DNA of 64,000 nt from Allodiplogaster sudhausi. Lineage: Eukaryota > Nematoda > Chromadorea > Rhabditida > Diplogasteridae. Below are positions 10,801 to 19,246 of this stretch, piece after piece. Position 1 is the stretch's first letter. Each line of letters opens with the position of its first letter. The DNA lies in contig CALZFC010000005.1 of assembly GCA_945643635.1 (NCBI GenBank), forward strand, positions 5,294,001 to 5,358,000. Reading direction: 5' to 3'. A program made the translations under genes and the position numbers. The notes under the pieces are model-generated. The model worked only from the letters and a program-made list of their open reading frames with translations. It was not told the DNA's origin and searched no databases.

Positions 10801-13270
10801 TCCTCGATTGACGCAATTGACGAAAGAAATTTTTACGCAACTGACGGAAGATATATAATATGCCTATTTTTCGGCCGTTTCCTTGGGGGGAAAAATGAGA
10901 TTAAACACTAGTCATAAGTGACAGTTTCCACGCGACTAAATACGTCCATGACTACGAACTTTTCAACTGATCTGCTTCGAACAAAACAGCAATTTTCACA
11001 ACAGTTCAGAGAGAAGAAGAGTTAGATATAACAGAAGAGAAAACCTCATCGCAGACGCCATCAATCTGGCCGGCCAGTCTCCTTCTCTCGTTGACTGCCT
11101 GAGTGGCCGTGATCTCCTTCTCCTTCTGACAGATGCTCGTCTCAATATTTCTCACTGCATTCTTCATGTTCTGCATCCTTTCCTCTTTTTCCATAATCTG
11201 AGTCTTGATATCTTTCTCCTCAGATATGGCCTCCTGGTGAGCTGCTTTCTAAAAGCAAATCGAAATAATGAATTTTTCGGATAAGCGTAAATGTAATGAA
11301 TATTAGAATTTCATGAAAAGCAAAAAAAAATATTACATTAACCTTTTCCGACCGGAAAGATGTCTTATTATCCATCTCTTCGGAAAATTGAGCCATTTCA
11401 TCTTTGACTTGATCCGCCATCTCCAGTTTCTGGTTCCTTTCCTCCCGATTTGTAAGAAGCATCTTCTTCAACTCCTCCCGCCTCGCCACTGCGGCAGAGC
11501 GAAGCTCCCGGAGATCTTTCTGCTCCTGAAAGAAAGCACTTCAATCAACTGATAAGTACAAACCCAGCCATTTATGGTTATCAAGGAATAAAGAAGGAGA
11601 AAGGACAAACATCACGGGCATCCCGAAGCGGAGCCCAGATAAGAAACCAGCCAAGATCACGCAGTTCCTTCTTCATCTTGTTGATGTCCCCCCGCTGCTT
11701 CAGCTGCTCCAGCGCCTTCTCGCATTCCCTGCAGCGGACAATTTCTACGTGCAACCGCCACCGAGTCACGAAAGGGACAAACCTCTTCTTCTCTTCTGAT
11801 TGCTTCTTGAAAAGAATGAGTATTCGTGAAATATCGGAGAGGACATTAATAGCCTTGACATAGCAATCCCGCGTGTGGTCCAGCTCAGTAGCATATATGA
11901 ATATCTGAACGGACAATTCAACCCTTATAATCGGCCTATATAGGAAGTCGACTTGCAGCATTTAATAAATTAGAAAAAGAAGAATAGGAAGAGAAATATA
12001 ACGAGGAAGAGAAATAGAACGAGGAAGAGAAAAGAGAAGAGCATAGAAGAGAAGAGAAAAGAGAGCTGAGAAGAATGGTGAGAAGAGAGATGAGAAAGGA
12101 GAAGAGGAAATGGTAATTAAAAGGAAACCTTGTAAAGGCTGTCGGGTTTCATTTGCTGAAGAAAATGTCTGGACCGATCTTGAGACATCCAAAAAATTGG
12201 GTTGCAGAGTTGAATACAATAACGATCAAGCAGTTTGTCCAGATCACATTTCTTCGTCGATACTAATTTCTCTTAAAAGGGAAAAGTACTTTGAAACTGA
12301 TCTCGATAAAGCCATTAAAGCTAAGAGAATGCCAACATATGAAAATGAAACCTTCCCGCTTCCCTCCCACGCCGGCTTTCGCTATTGTTTTAATCCTATA
12401 GGCAGACGAGCCATTGTCACTGATGGAGCGCTCCACAACGACCAGCTCACCGAGATTTGTGCTTGCCCCTTGTCCCCGATTTGTCAAGGTGATCCTGATC
12501 TTCGCGGATCTTAAGTGTAAGATCAGTTAAATATAACAGAAATCCACACCTACTCCTTGCCACATTTGAAGTAGTCCAGGCCACTTAAACAGAACAGTAA
12601 TCCACACATACTTCTTGCCACTCTTGATGTAGTCCTTCACCGACTTTCCGCGATCATTGTGGTTTCCACGTCCTCCGAGACCAATGTTCATCGCAGCGAA
12701 AAGAGCACTTTTTCCACCTAAATCGGTTTCCAATGGAGATTAAAAAGTATCTCAATCCATTTAGAGTACCTATTCTGCTTCGATCAGAAAATCAGTGATT
12801 ATACGAAATTCTTGACCATAAACCGGGCCATTTTTTTTGGTTCTTATATGAAAAGCCAACGTGCTTCCGTTAGGGCCACCGATGTAGAAGCAGTTGTTAC
12901 TTTCCAGATCGAAATCAACGCGGAGCTTCTCATGGCACATGAAGTTTTCCAGTTCAATCGAGGCAATCCGACCACCAACTGAAACAATGCAATTCTGAAT
13001 TAAAATCAAGGAGGAAATACTGGAAGCCTAGCGACATAAAGATAACTGCCTTTTCCCAACCCTTGTTATGCTTTGCTGCAACAGAAATAGGAAAGACGAC
13101 GAACCCAGGTGCTTATCTTTGGAGTAGCGTTGCTTCTTCGCAAGTGGCTTCTCCTCCTCTTCGTCACTGTGAGAAGACCGCTTGCTCGTATTCCCAACTG
13201 CCTTCTTGCGCCAGTCATAATTCGCTTGACGTCCCTTTCTCTTTACTTCGATATTCTCTTTGTTGCTCAT
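7089..13270 (-). CDS. SMC6: Structural maintenance of chromosomes protein 6
   Basis: SMC6 pairs with SMC5 in the nuclear SMC5/6 complex, an ATP-driven loop extruder that handles recombination intermediates and represses repeats and extrachromosomal DNA. Twenty-four minus-strand exons join in frame (3,372 nt, 1,123 residues; vertebrate SMC6 is about 1,090): 13270-13105, 12978-12865, 12717-12612, 12509-12371, 12269-12129, 11904-11783, 11728-11611, 11525-11343, 11248-11045, 10288-10101, 10053-9971, 9912-9750, 9699-9519, 9438-9287, 9254-9176, 9129-8965, 8913-8743, 8684-8586, 8501-8293, 8240-8138, 8036-7920, 7785-7683, 7445-7321, 7229-7089. A charged, NLS-like N-terminus (1-55) is followed by ENFMCH and the Walker A motif GPNGSGKS (residues 90-97), a first coiled coil, the hinge (about 494-635, exons 11-13), a second coiled coil, the signature LSGGERS (about 1037-1043) and the Walker B acidic pair in FRCMDEFD (about D1065-E1066). 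The last exon has a donor-like GTAAGG just before its TGA, so the true C-terminus may differ by a few residues. Confidence 0.96.
7446..7682 (-). repeat. (GA)n/(CT)n-rich SMC6 intron 22
   Basis: On the plus strand 7450-7600 is largely GAGA with CAGA and GAAA interruptions; on the coding strand it is a long CT tract ending CTCGTAG before the signature-motif exon. Intron 21 (7786-7919) has a shorter (CT)n run at about 7848-7887. Confidence 0.75.
9519..10053 (-). other. SMC6: SMC6 hinge domain exons
   Basis: Exons 11-13 encode the hinge. Recognisable landmarks in order are [12 protein letters not shown], a GPVG-containing turn, the [14 protein letters not shown] helix-strand segment and a [11 protein letters not shown] strand, matching the hinge of eukaryotic SMC6. 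The intron between exons 12 and 13 is about 50 nt and uses the donor AG|GTTACT; a reading that skips it would bring a frameshift. Confidence 0.85.
10289..11044 (-). other. Long SMC6 intron 9, possible insertion remnant
   Basis: At about 756 nt this is by far the longest intron of the gene; most others are 40-200 nt. It contains T-runs, three copies of TTACCCAC (about 10,558, 10,600 and 10,632) and an inverted element GAGGCCTGCGGAGGCCTT near 10,617-10,634. No open frame of note. It may hold a degenerate mobile-element fragment, but I see no terminal repeats. Confidence 0.5.
12863..12864 (-). other. SMC6: Non-canonical GC splice donor in SMC6 intron 2
   Basis: Exon 2 ends AACGGAA and the intron starts GCACGT. 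Joining here to the acceptor TTTAG at 12,718 recreates codons for N-G-S-G-K-S of the Walker A motif. The nearest GT, two codons later, would break both frame and motif. Confidence 0.85.
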
Positions 13271-13461
13271 CGGTAGAATTCTGCGGAGTACAATCACAGT
13301 TTTACGAAACCTTAAAAAGTTGCTTGGGATGTCGGAGGGTGAACGCGAAATAATGGACAATAGAATAATCAAAACAGAAGAAAGTTTCATTACCACCGGG
13401 AATTCCCCACTAGGATTCTTTTCGGCACAATTTTCCACGATATGAAATTTTTGAACTAGTT
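13271..13461. promoter_or_regulatory. SMC6 upstream region / probable 5' UTR and promoter
   Basis: This is the last unique sequence before the repeat-rich half. It should contain the SMC6 promoter. I find no clear TATA or initiator element. An open frame upstream of the SMC6 ATG (to 13,438, minus strand) is in frame but does not resemble SMC6 N-termini and is more likely untranslated. Confidence 0.4.
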
Positions 13462-13635
13462 AACTAAGTTGACTAAAGTTGACTAAATTAAACTTTGTTT
13501 GACTTTTTCTGATTATTAAAAACACTTGAATTTTGCTTTAAAAAACTCAACTAAGTTGACTAAAGTTGACTAAACTAAACTTTGTTAGACTTTTTCTGAT
13601 TATTAAAAACACTTGAATTTTGCTTTAAAAAACTC
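13462..13635 (+). repeat. 87-bp direct tandem duplication
   Basis: Two copies of an 87-bp AT-rich unit beginning AACTAAGTTGACTAAAG (13,462 and 13,549) differ at only a few positions. The start resembles the AACTAGTTAACTAAGTT element that recurs at module borders throughout the satellite. Confidence 0.85.
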
Positions 13636-13663
13636 CTTTTGAAAATATGAAAAGGAAATTTAA

Positions 13664-13947
13664 ATTGTAACAACTATAGCTCCCGTCGCGACTTTTTTCG
13701 TACTGTAGTTACTTGAACTGCTGTGACTCCCGACGCGACTTTGTTCATACTGTAGTCACTTGAACTGCTGTGACTCCCGACGCGACTTTGTTCATACTGT
13801 AGGCACTTGAACTGCTGTGACTCCCGACGCGACTTTGATCATACTGTAGTCACTTGAACTGCAGTTACTCCCGACGCGACTTTGTTCATACTGTAGTCAC
13901 TTGAACTGTTGTGACTCCCGACGCGACTTTTTTCGTACTGTAGTCAC
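13664..13947 (+). repeat. 47-bp minisatellite, about six copies
   Basis: Units begin ACTTGAACTGCTGTGACTCC and start at 13,711, 13,758, 13,805, 13,852 and 13,899, exactly 47 bp apart, with a degenerate first unit before them. Each contains CCCGACGCGACTTT and CATACTGTAG. The copies are 90% or more alike by eye. This unit is not seen again in the window apart from scattered CGTACTGTAG or GCATACTGTA fragments. Confidence 0.9.
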
Positions 13948-14400
13948 AGTGGCGCAAACACGAAATTCTTAACAGTTGACAGTCAACTAAGTTAAATTTT
14001 TTATGTAAAATAAAACGCGCAAAACATGTTGGTAAAACGTTGACCACATGTGTGTTTGAACCCCTAAGTGTCGCCGCTCGACGTTGCCTAAGATGCCAGA
14101 TCGGACGTGATCGCTACTTCGTTTCGTGGAGGCACCTCTCTCCCTACGCTCGCAGGCTCGGTGACGTGTTTACTTTCTCGCGAATCGCAGGCTCGGTGAC
14201 ACTCTCGACTGTCTACGCTCTCGACTTCCTCTGCGTCTCTTGCCTTTTCTGCTGTTGTCTGCGTTACGCGGGCACAACGAATCTCGTAAATTTTCGCGCT
14301 TTCTCGCCACTCTCCACTCTCTCGCCCATGCTAAAAAGTTCGGAAAGACACTTCCACAGTTGACTCATAAAGGTAACTAGGTAACTAAGTTGCTCTTTTT
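13948..14400 (+). other. Low-copy spacer with CG-rich block
   Basis: The stretch 14,040-14,340 is richer in C and CpG than its surroundings, with repeated CTCGCAGGCTCGGTGAC and a TTTTCGCGC at about 14,294-14,302. A 107-codon open frame here has no recognisable domain, and I treat it as non-coding. Confidence 0.35.
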
Positions 14401-15040
14401 TCTTTTTAATTATGAAACTTGGGAACTCTAAAAACCAAGGAACACTTTAAACTTTTTTTCCCGAATTTTAGTGATTTTTTTTAGGCTTTTTAGCTTTTAT
14501 ACGCTCCTTTAAAGCTCTCTGGACTTTGGAAGCTATGCTCCTTTAAAGGCGAAATTTTCCTGATATTTATGGTGCTGTTGTCAAAATTTTCTAATTAGCT
14601 AAGGTTCTAAGTGCTTTACAAAGCTCTTTTGCGAAGTGCTCTTCTTATCTTGTGTTCTAAGTGCTTCTATTAAAATCTCCTTATATTTGTGGTCATTTTG
14701 AGCTATGAACTATGTTTCTACGATGAAAAAGAAGCAAGTTACAAAAAAAAAAGCTCTTACTTTGTACAATTCACTGGTATAGAGAGAGAGTCAACTTTCG
14801 GTCTCTTTGTAAGTGTTTTAATGTGTTTTAATCGGAAAAAAATGCGTAAACGCACACATGTTGGCATTGTGCCAAAAACTTTAAATGACTTGTGAATGCG
14901 TTCAATGGCCACAAAAAAATGCAGATTTTTGCAGAGAGACAGAGGAATACGAGAGGAAGACAGAGAAATAGAGAGAGAGTGGAAAAGTAAGTTGTAAGTG
15001 TATGTATTTAATGTATTTCATTTGTTTGGCTGTATGTTTG
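14400..15040 (+). repeat. Diverged copy of satellite modules, including an NFI-type palindrome
   Basis: Sequence around 14,394-14,700 recurs near 18,600 and 27,600, and 14,760-15,040 recurs near 24,470, 33,290, 39,240 and elsewhere. TTGGCATTGTGCCAA at 14,861-14,875 is a full TTGGC(N5)GCCAA palindrome. A purine-rich GAGAGACAGAGGAATACGAG block follows TTTTTGCAG, as in the other copies. Confidence 0.6.
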
Positions 15041-15470
15041 CAAGAGGTGCGAAGTGGTCGACGGAGGTGCGAAGTGAGAGTCGACGTCTGTTTTTCTCTG
15101 CCAACGCTATCTCGCCTTTTCGCGCCTGTGACTTTTTTCTCTAACCTCTCAAAAACGCACCTATAACGGGCTGTTTTCGTCGAGGGGCGGAGCTAAGCGA
15201 CTGTTTCGTTGTCTAACCTCCGTGTTTTGCGAGCAGCCTCGGCGATCTCGCGTGTCGCAGCCTCGGCGAACTTTTTTTTTCTTTTCTCTGCTCGTCTAAT
15301 CTCTCACATCTGTACGTTTCTCGTCGCTTTCTCTCACTCTCATGCCTGCTCTCCTCTATTTCTCCCATGCAATTTGCTTGGAGTTACACTTCAGCTTGGG
15401 AACTATCTAGAGGAATACACTTCAGCTTGGGAACTATCTAGAGGAACTAGTTAACTAAGTTACGCTATTT
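15040..15470 (+). promoter_or_regulatory. Promoter-like module with E2F-like site and GC box
   Basis: TTTTCGCGCC (15,117-15,126) fits the E2F consensus, ATAACGG fits a Myb half-site, and GGGGCGGAGC (15,184-15,193) contains a GC box. A C/T-rich stretch (TTTTTTTTTCTTTTCTCTGC) and a short duplicated CTTCAGCTTGGGAACTATC follow, ending in AACTAGTTAACTAAGTT. Highly similar modules lie near 24,740, 26,270, 32,030, 35,460, 37,830, 41,640, 45,440, 51,650, 55,090, 57,450 and 61,260. The motifs are visible; promoter activity is inference. Confidence 0.5.
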
Positions 15471-15474
15471 CCGG

Positions 15475-15672
15475 GACTACCGCTATTTTAGGGAGCTTAA
15501 GAGCTTAAAAGAGCTAAGAAGAGTTTAGGAGTTTTTAGAGTTTTGGGGCTCAGTTAAGCTTTAGGAATTTTTAGAGTTTTGGGGCTCAGTTAAGCTTAGG
15601 GAGTTAAAGAAGAGTTAAGGAGTTTTTAGAGTTCAGGGTCTCAGCTAAGCTTAGGGAGTTAAAGAAGAGTAC
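15475..15672 (+). repeat. 55-bp AG-rich minisatellite
   Basis: Units of about 55 bp contain AAGCTTAGGGAGTTAAAG, AAGAGTTAAGGAGTTTTTAG and a GGGTCTCAG or GGGGCTCAG element. The same array follows the AACTAGTTAACTAAGTT border in most copies, for instance 21,040-21,290, 25,150-25,470, 26,710-27,020, 30,090-30,330, 32,450-32,780, 38,280-38,520, 42,080-42,320 and 45,880-46,120. Confidence 0.75.
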
Positions 15673-15699
15673 TTGACGGCTTTTCGACCAAAAAATTTC

Positions 15700-16117
15700 A
15701 TATGGCTGCATGTCTTGAGATCGTTTGGCAAATTGCCAAGACGCGAGAGAGACACTTTAACATTGCCATGCAATTACCTTAGATATATCAAAATAACCGC
15801 CTTTCTCTGCTGCATACAACACCATAAAGAAATAAGGCTCTTTCGGGCTCTCTCTATTTTTAATTATATTTTAATGACTTTGTATACACATATGGCTGCA
15901 TGTCTTGTGGCGTTTGGCAACTTGACAACCTGCGAGAGAGACACTTTAACGTTCTCATGCAAGAACCTTAGATATATGAAAAGAACCGCCTTTCTCTGCT
16001 GCATCCAACACCATAAAGAAATACGGCTCTTTCGGGCTCTCTCTATTTTTAATTCTATTTTAAAGGGTTTTTGTGCACATTTGGCTGCATGTCTTGATGC
16101 GTTTGGCAGCTTGCCAA
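15700..16117 (+). repeat. 190-bp tandem module with NFI-type palindromes
   Basis: Copies start with TATGGCTGCATGTCTT (15,701; 15,891) and TTGGCTGCATGTCTT (16,081), about 190 bp apart. Each has a TTGGC(N5)GCCAA palindrome near its start (15,725-15,739 perfect; about 15,914 with one mismatch; 16,103-16,117 perfect), then GCGAGAGAGACACTTTAA, a block CGCCTTTCTCTGCTGCAT and CTATTTTTAA, which fits the MEF2 consensus but could equally be a TATA-like run. A 225-codon open frame spans two copies but is probably incidental. Confidence 0.7.
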
Positions 16118-16120
16118 GAC

Positions 16121-16330
16121 ATGGCTCGCTCGCTATTGGTCGAATCCTGAAATGGGCCAATGAGCGAGGGGGCGGAGCTTCCGCATGCTCGGCGATCTCG
16201 CGACTCGCAGGCTCAGCGAAAATATTTTTTTCTCTGCCAACACTATTTCGCGTTCTTTCCATGTCTGTTCTCTCATTCCCGTGCGCTATTTCGCTCTTTT
16301 CTCTTTTCTTCAAGGACGCTCTTCAATTTG
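16121..16330 (+). promoter_or_regulatory. Promoter-like module: inverted CCAAT boxes plus GC box
   Basis: ATTGG at 16,135-16,139 and CCAAT at 16,157-16,161 face each other; their flanks CTCGCT and GAGCGAG are also complementary. GGGGGCGGAGC follows at 16,168-16,178, and then GCGATCTCGCGACTCGCAGG and a T/C-rich tract. Near-identical modules are at about 16,970-17,190, 20,820-20,890, 22,570-22,640, 29,850-29,920 and 49,470-49,540. The arrangement is that of NF-Y/Sp1 promoters; function is untested. Confidence 0.55.
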
Positions 16331-16489
16331 TGTGCTATTTTTACCTATGACATCCATTAGCTTTTTCCTTCTTAACATGTGAGGCCGGTAGACAGTGGGG
16401 CATATTTTATTTCTCAGTCCTTGAATGAGGAAACTTCTTTTAAAAGTCGAATCGTTCAGACTAACTTTTATACTTGATAGCGATTGGCA

Positions 16490-17230
16490 AACTAAGTTGC
16501 TCTTTTTTCTTTTTAATTATGGAACTTGGGAACTCTAAAAACCAAGAAACACTTAAAATATTTTTTCCCGAATTTTTTTAAACCTTTTTAGACCAAAAGT
16601 TTAATCGTTCAAACTTACTTTTACACAACATTAAATAGCTCAAAAAATCCGCCTTTCTATGTAGAACAATATAGGATAGAGAGAGACGCAACTTCTGAGC
16701 TCTCTCTAACTGTTTTCCGCTAATTTAAAGACTTTTTATTACATATGGCTGCATGTCTTGATAGCGCTTGGCAACTTGCCAACCTGCGAGAGAGACACTT
16801 TAACGTTGTCCTGCAAGCACGTTCGATACATGAAAAGAACCGCCTTTCTCTGCTGCATCGAACACCATAGAGAGAGACGGCTCTTTAGGGCTCTCTCTAT
16901 TTTTAATTCCATTTTAAATAGCTTTTGTGCACATATGTCTTGAGAGCGTTTGGCAGCTTGCCAAGCCCTTGCTCGCTCGCTATTCGTCGAATCCTGAAAT
17001 GGGCCAATGATCGAGGGGGCGGAGCTCTCGTGGCCTCAGCGATCTCGCGACTCGCAGGCACAGCGAAAATATTTTTTTCTCTGCCAACACTATTTCGCGT
17101 TCTTTCCATGTCTGCTCTCTCATTCCCGTGCGCTATTTCGCTCTTTTCTCTTTTCTTCAAGGACGCTCCTCAATTTGTGTGCTATTTTTACCTATGACAT
17201 CCATTAGCCTGTTTGCTCCGAACAGGGGAC
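16490..17230 (+). repeat. Second diverged block of 190-bp and CCAAT/GC-box modules
   Basis: This block repeats the order seen upstream: TTTTAATTATGGAACTTGGG segment, 190-bp module with perfect NFI-type palindromes at 16,768-16,782 and 16,950-16,964, then the CCAAT box and GGGGGCGGAGC (17,015-17,025). It differs from the first block by scattered substitutions, including loss of the upstream ATTGG (ATTCG here), so the two copies are not recent. Confidence 0.65.
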
Positions 17231-17259
17231 TAGTTAACTAAGTTAAGCTACTTTCTGGA

Positions 17260-17645
17260 GTACTACTGCTTTAGGGAGCTAAAGAACTAAGAAGAATTTT
17301 TGAGCTCAGAGTCTCAGTCAATGTTAGGGAGCTAAAGAACTAAGAAGAGTTTAAGAGCTCAGAGTCTCAGTCAATGTTATGGAGTTAAGAGTTAGGGAGC
17401 TAAAGAACTAAGCAGAGTTTTAGAGCTTAGAGTCTCAGTCAATGTTTAATTCGGGGCTCAGCTAAGCTTAGGGAGTTCACTGTCTCAGCTAAGCATAATG
17501 AGTTAAAGAAGAGTTAAAGAGGTCTTAAAGTTTCGGGACTCGGCTAAGCTTAGGGAGTTAAAGAAGAGTTAAAGAGTGTTTAAAGTTCAGGGTCTCAGTG
17601 AAGCGTAGGGAGTTAAGGAAGAGCTAATGAGTTTTTAGCTGGAGT
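17260..17645 (+). repeat. Diverged 55-bp-type minisatellite
   Basis: Repeated GGGAGCTAAAGAACTAAG, GAGTCTCAGTCAATGTTA and CTCAGCTAAGCTTAGGGAG elements, about 55-60 bp apart. It is a more degenerate version of the array at 15,475. Confidence 0.65.
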
Positions 17646-18222
17646 GTAAGAAGAGAGAAGAAGACATCAAAGGTTTTACGAAGAGTTCAGAGCACGACAA
17701 AGAGGAAAGTGAATAATGATGAGTATTAGCAGTTAGAGAGCTTTAGTTGTTTTCTCCAAATTTTTGCGGTTAATTTGAGCTATTTAGAGTTTCTCCAATG
17801 CAAGCCGAGATACAGTAGTTATTAGCAATAATTAGCTGTAATAAGCATAAATCAAACTTTGAGGCCAAGTTTCTATGTGAAGACGAAGGAATATGAAGAT
17901 AGTTATCTAAGGACTTTTGTCCGAATTGGATGTTAAAAGAGTTTAAAAAAGTCAGAAATCTATTGAAGTTATGGTTAAGAAAATGCGATAGATCACAGCA
18001 CTAAAAGGAGCTTATCAGTGATAAGAGATCTTAGGTTGAGGTCAGATACGATATAATCATGTTCCCCTGATTTTTGCGGTTAATTTGACCTCTCGAAGAT
18101 ATGTGCAAGATGAGTCTAACAGGAGTTACACCTCCCTAAAGTGATAAATGTAGTATACAAAGCACACAGAATTGGCAAAGTGCCAAAAAAATGAGGTGCA
18201 AGGAAGTGCGAAGAAATGAGCG
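17645..18222 (+). other. Low-copy spacer with an NFI-type palindrome
   Basis: Most of this stretch occurs once in the window. TTGGCAAAGTGCCAA at 18,172-18,186 is a perfect TTGGC(N5)GCCAA palindrome; the same context recurs at 33,585-33,599 and 53,207-53,221. I find no gene here. Confidence 0.5.
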
Positions 18223-18600
18223 AAATGAAGAGCAATGTGTTTTTTGATGCTTGTGTAGATTTTTTAGCGATTTATTAAGCATATTTACGTTAACTTTCGT
18301 GTACTTACAAAGTTGTAAACTGCATAAATGCGACTGTTGAGTTTAAAGAGCTAAAGGTCCTCGCACGAATTTGAGCATACTGTACCAGGTCTCAGCGAAG
18401 CGTGTAGAGCTCAAGAGCTCTGATTGGTCAAAAACTGGGAGGAGCCTATGTCTCTTTTTCTTTTTTCTCTTCTTCCGGGATGCTATATCACTTTTTTCTG
18501 CTTCTCTATTTGGCCACGCCTCCATATCGCACACGCTATAATACTCGCAGACACGTAAGGCTATGTGAGCTACTTAAGGGAACTAGTTAACTAAGTTGAT
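18223..18600 (+). promoter_or_regulatory. ATTGG plus GGGAGGAGCC module
   Basis: GATTGGTC (about 18,421) precedes GGGAGGAGCC and a C/T-rich tract with ATTTGGCCACGCCTCC, in the same spacing as the CCAAT/GC-box module. It is copied almost exactly at 27,222-27,600. A related TTATTGGTCGGC followed by GGGGAGGAGC is at about 33,810 and 53,432. Confidence 0.4.
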
Positions 18601-18976
18601 CTTTTTTCTTTTTAATTATGGAACTTGGGAACTCTAAAAACCAAGGAACACTTAAAATCTTTTTTTCCCGAATTTTTGGAATTTTTTGAGGCCTTTTAGC
18701 TGTTAGAAGCAACTTTAAAGCTCTCTGGACTTTGGGAACTATGCTCCTTTAAAGGCAAAATTTTCCTGATATTTATGGTGCTGTTGTCTAAATTTTCTAA
18801 TAAGCTAAGGTTCTAAGTGCTTTACAAAGTTCTATTGCAAAGTGCTCTTCTTATCATGTGTTCTAAGTGCTACTATAGAAATCTTCAAATTTTTCTGGTC
18901 ATTTTGAGCAATCAACTATGTTTCTGCGATAAAAATGAAGCAAGATACAAAGATATTGCCTTTCCCGACACCACAA

Positions 18977-19246
18977 CACGTTGAGCTAAGAAGGCCATCT
19001 CAGCTCAACGTCACGTCAAGCCAAGAAGGCCATCTCAGCTCGACGTCACGTCAAGCCAAGAAGGCCATCTCAACTCGACGTCACGTCAAGTCAAGAAGGC
19101 CATCTCAACTCGACGTCACGTCAAGCCAAGAAGGCCATCTCAACTCGACGTCACGTCAAGCCAAGAATGCCATCTCAACTCGACGTCACGTCAAGCCAAG
19201 AAGGCCATCTCAGCTCGACGTCACGTCAAGCTAAGAAGGCCATTCC
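18977..19246 (+). repeat. 35-bp minisatellite with CRE-like cores
   Basis: About seven and a half units of 35 bp, each containing GACGTCACGTCAAGCCAAG, AAGGCCATCTCAGCTC and minor variants. Each unit has two CGTCA cores of the CREB/ATF site in tandem. Further arrays are at about 20,180-20,360, 21,520-21,690, 21,954-22,110, 23,270-23,440, 27,977-28,281, 29,215-29,395, 30,550-30,720, 33,980-34,180, 36,360-36,520, 40,070-40,300, 43,870-44,100, 47,671-47,900, 48,838-49,020, 50,170-50,340, 53,600-53,800, 55,980-56,150, 59,690-59,930 and 63,500-63,740. Because 35 is not a multiple of three, all frames cycle through the array, which explains the Ser/Arg/Gln-rich open frames. Confidence 0.9.

Noticed and set aside
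15673..16350. 225-codon open frame over the 190-bp modules
   Set aside because: Substitutions between copies are mostly non-synonymous, related copies (for example near 40,010) contain in-frame stops, and no domain is visible. The hairpin and binding-site explanation fits better.
18935..19234. Ser/Arg/Gln-rich open frames through the CRE-like array
   Set aside because: The 35-bp period shifts frame every unit and no unit frame has a stop, so long frames arise by necessity in several frames at once. No conserved start or family.
18977..19246. CRISPR-like array
   Set aside because: Units are contiguous without spacers and the context is eukaryotic, with spliced SMC6 and INTS7 genes.
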